From Marinobacter sp. 2_MG-2023 (GTDB taxonomy: Bacteria; Pseudomonadota; Gammaproteobacteria; Pseudomonadales; Oleiphilaceae): a stretch of 64,000 nucleotides of DNA. The notes beneath the pieces were generated by a model. It saw only the letters and a list, made by a program, of their open reading frames with translations, had not been told where the DNA came from and ran no database searches. The stretch covers positions 1 through 64,000 of the forward strand of contig NZ_JAUOPH010000006.1 of NCBI RefSeq assembly GCF_030546935.1, given 5' to 3'. The translations under genes were made by a program, and so were the position numbers. Below, one piece after another: positions 48,322-56,451 of the stretch; position 1 is the first letter of the stretch, and each line of letters begins with the position of its first letter.

Positions 48322-50099
48322 ATAACATTCTGACGCCAGCATTGTTTCTCGTGGCCGGTGTGTCATTATTTTCTGCCCTCAGCCATCTGTTCATGGGTAT
48401 CAATAAAAGGCGACGAATTCCACACCTGCTGTTTGGCATGGCATCATTAATGAGTTTCGGGTACATCATTGCCAGAGCTGCAGCCTATAACGCATCGAGT
48501 GTTGAGGAGCTGATCTGGCTTCGGCGCTTGGATGTAATGTTTATATGCCTTTTCTCCCTGTTTTACGTCGGTTTTATTGCTGCTTTCACTAGCTTTGTGT
48601 CAAAACTCTGGCTTTACCTGATGCTGATATTGACAGCCTTTCTGATAGCGGCTGATTTCCTGCTCCCCTACGGCATTCAATTTTCTGAACGGCCAACCCT
48701 TAATCTTTTTGAACTCCCTTGGGGTGAAATCGTTGTCGACATGCGTGTTAATGTGCAGAACCCATGGCATATAATATATTGGGCTTTAATCATTTCAGCA
48801 TTTTCATATAGTTTTTATGGCACATATTTCCTCTATCGCCAAGGCTATAGAAAACGCGCAAACATATCTTTTATAGCGATCTCTATTTTCTTCCTATTGT
48901 CTATAATAAACACCTTAACCAACCATGGATTGATAAATTTTTTCCACACCAGTGATTTTGGTTTTACTGCCCTTATATTCATGATGAATATCGATTTTAT
49001 ATTTTCAAGAAAAAGAGAAAAAAATCGTTTAAGAACAATTTTAAACTCACTGCCTTTTGGAGTTTACGCCAAAAACCTTAACGGTAAATACGTATTCTAC
49101 AACAGAAATTTCGAGAAATTTTTTAATATTAGAAAGAAATTGAACCATAACCTTCTTGATGAGGATGTATTTGACAGTAAAATAATCAGGATTATTTCCA
49201 ATAACGAAAAAGAATCCATGGATAAACGATCACTTGTAGAAACAGAAATCAAGTATAAATCAAACAACAAAATTCATATTTATCATCTGCTTCATTTCTG
49301 CATACCGGGACCAGGAACTTCTGTCTCAGGTACTGGCTGCATAGTTATAGATTTAAGTCAGGACCGGGAGCAGGATGAGGAATTGCATTCTATACGCAAC
49401 CAAGTCTGGTTTGCCGACAGGGTTATAAAGGCCGACACTATCGCAAGTTCACTGGCACACGAACTAATCCAGCCATTGTTTGCGATATTGGCGAATGCTC
49501 AGGCAGGGCAACACTTTATATCATTGGGAACGGCAGAAAAAACTGAAATTGAAGAGATACTGCGGGACATAGTCAATGACGGGAAGCGCGCAGCTTCTGT
49601 CGTTAATGGGCTACGAACTATGCTGCAACACAGAGACATACCTCCCGAGAGTATTTCGCTCGATAAAAGCATTCGGGAAATTCTGGAGCTTCTCAATTCC
49701 GAGTTTGTCCAGAAAAGAGTCGCCGTAGAGACTCATATGGAAGACAACCTGTTAGTGCGGGCAATCAAAACACAGATCCAGCAGGTCGTACTCGATCTGG
49801 TTATAAATGCCCTTAATGTCATAAAACCCGCTGGAAAAGCCCGCCGGAAGATAAGTATCGATGCGAAAGTGAACCAGAACGAGACCGTAGTCTCGATATC
49901 TTGCAGCGGTTTAGAGATTCGTCAGCAGACATCGCCCGAAACCTTCGAAAGCACCCAACTTTCCACGCTACATAGTCCTGAAACTGGTCTGGAGACCTGC
50001 AAAACTATCATTGAAGCACACGGTGGAAGGGTCTGGGCAGGCAAACATCGGGGGAATGGTGTCACCTTCTTTTTTTCGTTACCACTCGCTCGCGAGTAA
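48318..50099 (+). CDS. second membrane histidine kinase, ATP-binding domain degenerate
   Basis: 593 residues, a paralogue of the kinase before it with the same order: seven-segment membrane region, PAS domain (about 235-350), and HisKA with His381 in SLAHELIQPLFAIL. The HATPase keeps an N-box-like LVINALNVI and a C-terminal GRVWAGKHRGNGVTFFFSLP, but the G1 box DxGxG is replaced by SCSGLE and G2 is poor. ATP hydrolysis is probably lost or weak. It may serve as a sensor subunit, phospho-acceptor or heterodimer partner for the first kinase. The start overlaps the upstream stop (ATGA). Confidence 0.88.
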   Translation: MNNILTPALFLVAGVSLFSALSHLFMGINKRRRIPHLLFGMASLMSFGYIIARAAAYNASSVEELIWLRRLDVMFICLFSLFYVGFIAAFTSFVSKLWLYLMLILTAFLIAADFLLPYGIQFSERPTLNLFELPWGEIVVDMRVNVQNPWHIIYWALIISAFSYSFYGTYFLYRQGYRKRANISFIAISIFFLLSIINTLTNHGLINFFHTSDFGFTALIFMMNIDFIFSRKREKNRLRTILNSLPFGVYAKNLNGKYVFYNRNFEKFFNIRKKLNHNLLDEDVFDSKIIRIISNNEKESMDKRSLVETEIKYKSNNKIHIYHLLHFCIPGPGTSVSGTGCIVIDLSQDREQDEELHSIRNQVWFADRVIKADTIASSLAHELIQPLFAILANAQAGQHFISLGTAEKTEIEEILRDIVNDGKRAASVVNGLRTMLQHRDIPPESISLDKSIREILELLNSEFVQKRVAVETHMEDNLLVRAIKTQIQQVVLDLVINALNVIKPAGKARRKISIDAKVNQNETVVSISCSGLEIRQQTSPETFESTQLSTLHSPETGLETCKTIIEAHGGRVWAGKHRGNGVTFFFSLPLARE

Positions 50100-50179
50100 C
50101 TCTGCCAACCAGTAATTGCCACCCAGAAGGAAGCGCCCCTGGCAGCGATCTTCCGGACTCATGACTCTGTCGTTGGCCC

Positions 50180-50575
50180 TTAAGGCTCATCTGGTTGTTC
50201 TTTACGGGTAACCCAGTTAATCGCGTCAATCAAAGCCTGATCGTCAACGGGTTTACGAAGGAAAAACTTGACCCCCAAATCTCTCACTAACTTTTTCGTT
50301 TCTTCATCATCCTTGGCTGAGATCGCTATCATTGGTATAGCAATCCCATCTGCTTTCAGTCTGGCCGCCAACTCAAAGCCATTCATTCCGGGCATAGTAA
50401 TATCGATAAGAATGCAGCCATAAAAACTTTTATAGTTCTGATTCAGAAAGCATTCCGAGCCATCATATGCTTGGCTTCGAATCCCCATCGAACGCATAAG
50501 CCGTGAAAGGCCTTTTCGCACTGATTCGTCATCGTCGATGATATGGACCATCAATGCATCGCTTGTCGGCGCCAC
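50180..50575 (-). CDS. single-domain response regulator
   Basis: 131-residue receiver with no output domain: acidic pair in HIIDDDESV, phospho-acceptor Asp in LIDITMPGMNG, switch Ser in AISAKD and Lys in FFLRKPVDD. CheY-like stand-alone receivers act as phosphate sinks or relays. The start is GTG 50575 after GAGAG. A copy of the shared dyad motif lies 62 bases upstream. It is convergent with the kinase operon and co-directional with the LuxR-type regulator. Confidence 0.9.
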   Translation of the reverse strand: MAPTSDALMVHIIDDDESVRKGLSRLMRSMGIRSQAYDGSECFLNQNYKSFYGCILIDITMPGMNGFELAARLKADGIAIPMIAISAKDDEETKKLVRDLGVKFFLRKPVDDQALIDAINWVTRKEQPDEP

Positions 50576-50637
50576 GAATTCACTCTCAGTAGCCTAGTGT
50601 TAGTACGATGATTGACGTATCTGAACAACAGGAGCAA

Positions 50638-50655
50638 TAGGCCCTTGGTCCCACC
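50638..50655 (-). promoter_or_regulatory. shared dyad operator, copy 2
   Basis: Minus strand GGTGGGACCAAGGGCCTA, 62 bases upstream of the single-domain response regulator start. This distance is almost the same as for copy 1 and its gene (64 bases), which argues for a fixed promoter geometry. It lies between the two regulator genes. Confidence 0.7.
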
Positions 50656-50684
50656 AAGAGAAGCGGCAACCCGGAAATTCGCTC

Positions 50685-51368
50685 TTAGTCGGACACCGGG
50701 TTGATGCCAATATTGACGTCGTGACACAAATGGACCAGCTCTGCCAGGGATCGCACCTCCATCTTCTCCATGACTCTGGACCGATGAACCTTAACCGTTT
50801 TTTCGGCGATACCCAGGTCATAGCCGATTTGTTTATTGAGACGCCCCTTCACCACTTCTTCAAGCACCTCTCTCTCGCGAGCAGAAAGCCTGCCCAGTCG
50901 GTCAAGGATAGAGGCCTTATAACGGTTTGCGGCCTCAATTGATTTAAAGCGCTCAAGCCCCAACTCGATAGCCCTGAATAGTTCAATATGGTCAATCGGC
51001 TTGATCAGGAAATCGATCGCCCCTTGTTTCATGGCGTTGACACTGACGGGGATATCGGCCTCCCCGCTGAGAAATATTACGGGTAGTGAAATACCTGCCT
51101 GAAGAATGCGGGTTTGTAATTCAATGCCAGACATACCTGACATTCGAAAATCAAGCAGGATACAACCGGGGCCCGTAATACTGCGGCTGAGGAACTCAGC
51201 TCCGGAGGCAAAGACTTCGGCCCGGTAGCCTTCCGCGCAAACTAAGCGTTTCAAGCTCTTTCCGAAAGCCGCATCGTCATCCACGATATAGATGGTAGTG
51301 CCTTCGGCGGCTATCTGTGCCGCTGTCGCTTCTAAAGCAGACATCCCTTCTGCAACCATATCTTCCAT
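50685..51368 (-). CDS. FixJ/NarL-type response regulator with LuxR HTH
   Basis: 227 residues: receiver domain with acidic pair in YIVDDDAAF, Asp in LLDFRMSGMSG, Lys in FLIKPID; then a C-terminal LuxR-type HTH, LSAREREVLEEVVKG and KTVKVHRSRVMEKM. It is a DNA-binding transcription factor, most likely driven by the adjacent kinases. Start ATG 51368; ATG 51359 has a better AGGA spacing. It is the best candidate to bind the four dyad motifs in this region. Confidence 0.92.
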   Translation of the reverse strand: MEDMVAEGMSALEATAAQIAAEGTTIYIVDDDAAFGKSLKRLVCAEGYRAEVFASGAEFLSRSITGPGCILLDFRMSGMSGIELQTRILQAGISLPVIFLSGEADIPVSVNAMKQGAIDFLIKPIDHIELFRAIELGLERFKSIEAANRYKASILDRLGRLSAREREVLEEVVKGRLNKQIGYDLGIAEKTVKVHRSRVMEKMEVRSLAELVHLCHDVNIGINPVSD

Positions 51369-51506
51369 CCTAGTGTCGGAAAAACATCACTTACAAAGTT
51401 CGCTGTCATTTCCAAACCCTGCCACGTCGTGACTATTACCATAGCCCATACCCATAGTCGTCACCATATCCCTGAGTCGGAAAAAAAGCCGGTTTGGTCT
51501 CATCAC

Positions 51507-51524
51507 GGTGGGACCAAAGCCCTA
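51507..51524 (+). promoter_or_regulatory. shared dyad operator, copy 3
   Basis: GGTGGGACCAAAGCCCTA, 121 bases upstream of the DUF202 gene and 138 bases upstream of the divergent LuxR-type regulator. It is identical over all 18 bases to copy 4. It could serve the membrane operon, the regulator's own gene, or both. Confidence 0.7.
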
Positions 51525-51645
51525 TTTTATGCCTGCCTGACTGGAAGTACCTTCAAGGGGAGCCACGCTCGCACGAATAGTTCAACAAGGTCCTGAATGT
51601 ATGCGTTACTCACCCAGAAGGCCTGATGTTAAAGGATAAGCGGAT

Positions 51646-52053
51646 ATGGAAATGACAGAACGCGTCAAAAAAACATCGGACGAATTATCACAGACCAGAA
51701 CCGACCTCTCAGCGGGTCGAACGCTGATGTCAGCAGATCGATCGTTGATGGCATGGATTCGGACATCGCTATCGATGATTAGTTTTGGCTTCACAATTTA
51801 CAAACTGCTACAGGGCTTCCAGCAGAGTGGTGGCGAACTTGCGCGGGATAACACACCCGTAACGATTGGGCTTTTTCTGACCGGGCTGGGCACCGCGTGC
51901 ATAGCCGCGGGTATTTTTGAATACCTGCATCGAATGACACTGATACGCGATTTCTATCCAGTGAAAACCCTCCGGGCGCCCCTAATTCTGGCAATAATCA
52001 TGTCATTTTTCGGTCTATTCTTTTTCCTCAGCATAATCATTCAATTGTTATGA
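51646..52053 (+). CDS. DUF202 membrane protein (YidH-like)
   Basis: 135 residues with three membrane segments and the DUF202 signature RSLMAWIRTSLSMISFGFTI. Function is not established for the family. The N-terminus is charged and helical. It is first in a three-gene membrane operon; its stop overlaps the next start by 4 bases (ATGA). Confidence 0.85.
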   Translation: MEMTERVKKTSDELSQTRTDLSAGRTLMSADRSLMAWIRTSLSMISFGFTIYKLLQGFQQSGGELARDNTPVTIGLFLTGLGTACIAAGIFEYLHRMTLIRDFYPVKTLRAPLILAIIMSFFGLFFFLSIIIQLL

Positions 52054-52787
52054 CGGCCACCATCAACAACAGCAGTGTTTTGCTTTCGGGTGCGGCGGCG
52101 CTGCTGTTCGCTGCCACATTTATGTTTGGCGGGCAATTTCGTCCCTTTGGCAGGTTAATCACTGATCAACGCAGCCTCATATCTTTTGCAGCAGGATCCT
52201 CTGCAGCATACGTCTTTGTTCATCTGATGCCCGAGCTCGATGAAGTTAGGCACACCTTTCTGGAATCGGTCAAGTTCTCTATACATCTTGAGGGTGAGGC
52301 AATCTACTTTATCGCGCTGATCGGATTTCTGTTTTTTTATGGCCTGCAACATTTGCGCACTCGGTTTGCCGGCGGGGACAAGGGAGACCTGGACTTCAAA
52401 ATCCATGTTGGCGGCTTCGCTGCCTATGTTTGGCTGGTGTCTTACCTTCTTGCAAACCAGCTAAAAGAAAGTGCCGACTCGATCCTGCTCTATTCCATAG
52501 CGATGGCCCTGCACTTCCTCTCCATCGATTATGCCTTGCGGGAGGAGCATGACCGCAACTACCAAACAAAAGGACGGCGATTGCTCGCGGGCATGGCTAT
52601 CTTCGGCTGGGGAACGGGTGTCCTTTTCGCTCTCTCAGACGGATTTATGGCCGCGCTGACAGCGTTCATATCGGGCGCCATCATTATGAACAGCGCAGTC
52701 TCGGAGTTACCACAGCAAAAGGACGGGCGCTTCATGCCTTTTCTTCTTGGAGGCGTTATTTACGCTTTGATCCTTTTACCTCTTTAA
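52050..52787 (+). CDS. polytopic membrane protein, ZIP-transporter-like
   Basis: 245 residues with about seven to eight membrane segments. SSAAYVFVHLMPELDE resembles the HLMPE-type motif in an early helix of ZIP metal transporters, but the clear metal-binding HNxxEG helix pair is not visible, so transport of a metal is only a suggestion. It overlaps the DUF202 gene by 4 bases and is 18 bases upstream of the next small membrane protein. Confidence 0.7.
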   Translation: MTATINNSSVLLSGAAALLFAATFMFGGQFRPFGRLITDQRSLISFAAGSSAAYVFVHLMPELDEVRHTFLESVKFSIHLEGEAIYFIALIGFLFFYGLQHLRTRFAGGDKGDLDFKIHVGGFAAYVWLVSYLLANQLKESADSILLYSIAMALHFLSIDYALREEHDRNYQTKGRRLLAGMAIFGWGTGVLFALSDGFMAALTAFISGAIIMNSAVSELPQQKDGRFMPFLLGGVIYALILLPL

Positions 52788-52805
52788 CGAGACCGGAAAC
52801 CTGTT

Positions 52806-53189
52806 ATGGAAGACATGCTGATACGCGTTGTTGAAAACATGACCGACCGGGTTAGCGGTCCTCTCCATTTCAGACTGGTACTCCAGCCCGTTATGGCCAT
52901 CATCTTTGCTGTCTTGTCCGGAATCAACGATGCAAAAAACGGAAAGTCGCCCTACTTCTGGTCTCTCTTCACCCGCCCAGAACATCGTAGGGAGATGCTA
53001 AAGGATGGGTGGAAGAGTATCGGGAAAGTATTTGTGTTGGCCATGATACTCGATGTGGCCTACCAGTTTATCGAGCTGGGTTTTGTCTACCCCGGTGAAG
53101 TCGCTATCGTCGCCTTTGTTCTCGCCATTGTTCCCTACTTGATCGTGCGAGGCATAGTCACCCGGATTATTCAGGCCGTGCAAAAATAG
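52806..53189 (+). CDS. small membrane protein of unknown function
   Basis: 127 residues, with hydrophobic segments around 25-42 (LVLQPVMAIIFAVLSGI), 72-90 and 95-118 (VAIVAFVLAIVPYLIVRGI). I recognise no family. It is the last gene of the three-gene membrane operon; a fourth dyad motif begins 37 bases after its stop. Confidence 0.7.
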   Translation: MEDMLIRVVENMTDRVSGPLHFRLVLQPVMAIIFAVLSGINDAKNGKSPYFWSLFTRPEHRREMLKDGWKSIGKVFVLAMILDVAYQFIELGFVYPGEVAIVAFVLAIVPYLIVRGIVTRIIQAVQK

Positions 53190-53225
53190 TCCCGGTGGAG
53201 CTGAACCAACCCGGCAAAACCTTTC

Positions 53226-53243
53226 GGTGGGACCAAAGCCCTA
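53226..53243 (+). promoter_or_regulatory. shared dyad operator, copy 4
   Basis: GGTGGGACCAAAGCCCTA, exactly the same 18 bases as copy 3, 98 bases upstream of the sulfatase-maturase start codon. This ties the maturase/sulfatase genes to the same regulator as the membrane operon. Confidence 0.7.
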
Positions 53244-53341
53244 TAGAGGCAGCCCTATCACGAGCTTATTCTGAATTTATCAAATAGTGTTAAAAAACAA
53301 TATTGGCGTTTCGCTGATTCAGAATAACGCAGGAGACATGG

Positions 53342-54778
53342 ATGGCCACTCTTCCCGATGATGCGGCAACGCAAACCCCCTATCCGGTTGACGCGCCACC
53401 GGGATTCCACTTGCTCGCAAAGCCCAGTGGATCAACATGCAATATTGATTGCACCTATTGCTTCTTTCTCTCGAAGGAAGCGTTATACCCAAATGCCAAA
53501 AGCCGGATGTCCCAGGAAACACTCGAAGCCTACATTCGCCAATTACTCGAATCCCACCGTACGCCTCAGGTTACTGTTGCCTGGCAGGGGGGGGAACCAA
53601 CACTGATGGGGCTTGATTTTTTCCAACATTCCCTCGACCTGGTGGAAAAATACCGTCGCCCCGGCCAGGACGTTCAGCACACCTTTCAAACCAACGGCAT
53701 CCTGCTCAACGACGAATGGTGTGCCTTTTTCAAAAAGCACAACTTTCTTGTTGGTCTCAGTGTTGACGGGCCTCGTGAACTACATAACGTTTACCGGGTA
53801 GACCGACATAAAAAGAGCACCTTCGACAAGGTTATGGATGGTTGGCGCTGCCTGCGCAAACACGATGTGGATTTCAACATTCTCTGCACAGTGAATGCAG
53901 CCAATCAGGAGCACGGCCGGGAGGTCTATCGGTTCTTCCGGGATGAACTGGGCGCCAAATGGATGCAATTCATCCCTATTATCGAGCGTGCCAGCGAGCA
54001 GACCCTGGACATCGCCAACCAGGGCTGGAGTGCTCCGTCTGACAAAAAGAACAAACGCTTGCTTTATACCCAGAGTGGCAATCTGGTTACAGAACGTTCC
54101 GTAGGTGGTGAGCAATATGGACGCTTCCTGATCGACATTTTTGAGGAATGGTTGCGGCGGGATGTTGGCCAGGTATTCGTGCAAATGTTCGACGTCACCC
54201 TGGAGGCATTTTTCGGTCGCCATATGCTGTGCATTCACGCCCCTACCTGTGGTTACGGCCCGGCACTGGAATACAACGGTGACCTATACTCCTGTGACCA
54301 CTATGTAGAACCAGACTACAAGCTGGGCAATATCCACGAAACGCCGATGGTTAATCTGATTGCCTCCACAGCCCAACGCCAATTCGGGCAAGCCAAGATG
54401 GATTCACTGACTGAGCAATGCCGGGAATGCAAAGTCAGGCATTTATGCAATGGCGGCTGCCCCAAGGACCGTTTCTCCCGTTCTAACTCAGGTGAAGCCG
54501 GGCAGAACTATCTCTGCCCGGGGCTTGAACTGTTCTACATGCATACAGGGCCGGCATTTAACTACATGGCACAGCTTTTCCGGATCGGTCGCCCACCCTC
54601 AGAAGTAATGGATTGGGTTGCGGACGAGGACAGGAAACGCGACCCATACGCACCTTGCCCTTGCGGCAGCGGCAAGAAGTTCCGCTTCTGTCACGGCAGT
54701 GAACCCGATAAAACATTTTCAGGTGTCGACGCGCCGCCGAGCCGGCAAACGGAAATTCCGGTAACAGTAGTGACATAA
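53342..54778 (+). CDS. radical-SAM anaerobic sulfatase-maturating enzyme
   Basis: 478 residues. The radical-SAM cluster motif CNIDCTYC is near residue 37, followed by GGEPTLMGLDFF, and C-terminal SPASM cysteines (CIHAPTCGYGP, SCDHYV, CRECKVRHLCNGGCPKDR) for auxiliary clusters. A SEC-C-like zinc motif CPCGSGKKFRFCHG ends the protein. Such enzymes oxidise the active-site Cys or Ser of sulfatases to formylglycine without oxygen. Start ATG 53342 after AGGAGAC. The target is most likely the sulfatase encoded 81 bases downstream. Confidence 0.93.
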   Translation: MATLPDDAATQTPYPVDAPPGFHLLAKPSGSTCNIDCTYCFFLSKEALYPNAKSRMSQETLEAYIRQLLESHRTPQVTVAWQGGEPTLMGLDFFQHSLDLVEKYRRPGQDVQHTFQTNGILLNDEWCAFFKKHNFLVGLSVDGPRELHNVYRVDRHKKSTFDKVMDGWRCLRKHDVDFNILCTVNAANQEHGREVYRFFRDELGAKWMQFIPIIERASEQTLDIANQGWSAPSDKKNKRLLYTQSGNLVTERSVGGEQYGRFLIDIFEEWLRRDVGQVFVQMFDVTLEAFFGRHMLCIHAPTCGYGPALEYNGDLYSCDHYVEPDYKLGNIHETPMVNLIASTAQRQFGQAKMDSLTEQCRECKVRHLCNGGCPKDRFSRSNSGEAGQNYLCPGLELFYMHTGPAFNYMAQLFRIGRPPSEVMDWVADEDRKRDPYAPCPCGSGKKFRFCHGSEPDKTFSGVDAPPSRQTEIPVTVVT

Positions 54779-54859
54779 CGTGACTGCATGTATACCAGAG
54801 TGATGGGCACTTCCAGCGCCCAAAGAAACGGAGTTTATTAAACGTGAGGAGTGTTAATC

Positions 54860-56344
54860 ATGGCAGATAAAAAACCCAACATCCTGATCCTCTGGGGTGA
54901 CGATATCGGCTGGTGGAACATCAGCTATAACAGCCGGGGCCAGATGGGCTACCGTACCCCTAACATCGACCGCGTTGCCAATGAAGGCATGGCGTTCACT
55001 GATTACTATGCCCAGCAAAGTTGTACGGCTGGCCGTGCTGCATTTATAACCGGCCAGAATCCAATCCGTACAGGCCTCACAAAAGTGGGCATGCCCGGGG
55101 CTGACGTGGGTATGCCTGACGAGGATCCCACGATTGCCGAACTGCTCAAGCCTCACGGCTATGCCACCGGCCAGTTTGGCAAGAACCACTTGGGCGACAA
55201 GGACAAGTTCCTGCCGACCATGCACGGGTTTGACGAATTCTTCGGCAACCTTTACCACCTTAATGCCGAAGAAGAGCCGGAAGATATCGATTACCCGAAA
55301 GACCCGGCATTCAAAGAGAAATACGGCCCCCGCGGAGTACTGCACTGTTGGGCGGATGGAAAGGGAGGCCAAAAGGTCGAAGATACCGGCCCATTGACCA
55401 AGAAGCGCATGGAAACCATTGATGATGAAGTCACGGGGCATGCTCTGAGATTTATCGATGACGCACACAAAGCGGGTACACCCTTCTTTGTATGGTACAA
55501 CACAACAGCCATGCACTTCCGGACTCACGTTTCCGAAAAGAACGTGGGTAAGAGCGGACAGGGCTTCTACAACGACGCCATGGTTCACCATGATGAGAAC
55601 ATCGGCATCATGCTCGACAAGCTTGATGAACTGGGCATTGCCGAGGACACCATTGTCATGTACTCAACTGACAATGGTCCACATTACAACACCTGGCCGG
55701 ATGCAGGCATTACACCCTTCCGAGGAGAAAAGAACACTAACTGGGAAGGCGGTTGGCGAGTACCTGCCTTTGTGCGCTGGCCAGGCAAGATCAAGGCCGG
55801 TTCCATAAGCAACGATATCGTCTCCCACCAGGATTGGTTGCCAACGATTCTGTCCGCCGCCGGCGAACCAGACGTATCGGAAAAATTGCTGAAAGGTCAC
55901 AAGGCTGGCAACAAAACCTTCAAGTGTCATATTGACGGTTTTGACATGCTGCCTCACTTCACCGGAAAAGCAGAAAGCCCCAGAAAAACGTTCTTTTATA
56001 TCAGCGATGATGGAGACATTCTCGCCATCCGTCACAAGGACTGGAAAGCAGTGCTGATGGAACAGCGGGAAAAACAACTCATGTGCTGGTTTGAACCGTT
56101 TGTGAAGTTGCGTGGACCCAAGATCTTCAATCTTCGCCAGGACCCGTTTGAGCGAGCTGACCACAATTCCAACACCTATTGGGATTGGTATATCAGCCGT
56201 GCTTACCTGCTATCCGGAATGCAGGGGCTGGTCGCTGAAGAGATTGATAACTTTGTCAAATTCCCGCCGCGCCAGAAACCCGCTTCGTTCAACCTGGACG
56301 CAGTAATGAGCCAGCTTGCGGAAGCAGGCAACGCAGCTACCTAA
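54860..56344 (+). CDS. formylglycine-dependent arylsulfatase (Cys-type)
   Basis: 494-residue alkaline-phosphatase-fold sulfatase. N-terminal metal-binding WGDDIGW, the modification motif SCTAGRAAF where Cys becomes formylglycine, GKNHLGD, and a C-terminal STDNGPHYNTWPD. No signal peptide is visible (MADKKPNILILWG), so it looks cytosolic, in keeping with a cytosolic maturase encoded just upstream. The substrate is unknown. GAGGAG precedes ATG 54860; a GTG at 54851 is the alternative. A strong inverted repeat follows. Confidence 0.92.
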   Translation: MADKKPNILILWGDDIGWWNISYNSRGQMGYRTPNIDRVANEGMAFTDYYAQQSCTAGRAAFITGQNPIRTGLTKVGMPGADVGMPDEDPTIAELLKPHGYATGQFGKNHLGDKDKFLPTMHGFDEFFGNLYHLNAEEEPEDIDYPKDPAFKEKYGPRGVLHCWADGKGGQKVEDTGPLTKKRMETIDDEVTGHALRFIDDAHKAGTPFFVWYNTTAMHFRTHVSEKNVGKSGQGFYNDAMVHHDENIGIMLDKLDELGIAEDTIVMYSTDNGPHYNTWPDAGITPFRGEKNTNWEGGWRVPAFVRWPGKIKAGSISNDIVSHQDWLPTILSAAGEPDVSEKLLKGHKAGNKTFKCHIDGFDMLPHFTGKAESPRKTFFYISDDGDILAIRHKDWKAVLMEQREKQLMCWFEPFVKLRGPKIFNLRQDPFERADHNSNTYWDWYISRAYLLSGMQGLVAEEIDNFVKFPPRQKPASFNLDAVMSQLAEAGNAAT

Positions 56345-56367
56345 GCTCAAAGCGGCTTAACCAGAAA

Positions 56368-56402
56368 GAAACCGCGTCCGTTTTTTAAACGGACGCGGTT
56401 TC
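56368..56402. terminator. strong hairpin after the sulfatase gene
   Basis: GAAACCGCGTCCGTTT and AAACGGACGCGGTTTC make a perfect 16-bp stem around a 3-base loop, 24 bases after the stop. There is no long T-run after it, so it may be Rho-assisted or protect the mRNA 3' end. Confidence 0.65.
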
Positions 56403-56451
56403 CCGCCAAACACAAGATCAGCATTGTCTGTCCCCCATAGAAGACAGGTTT

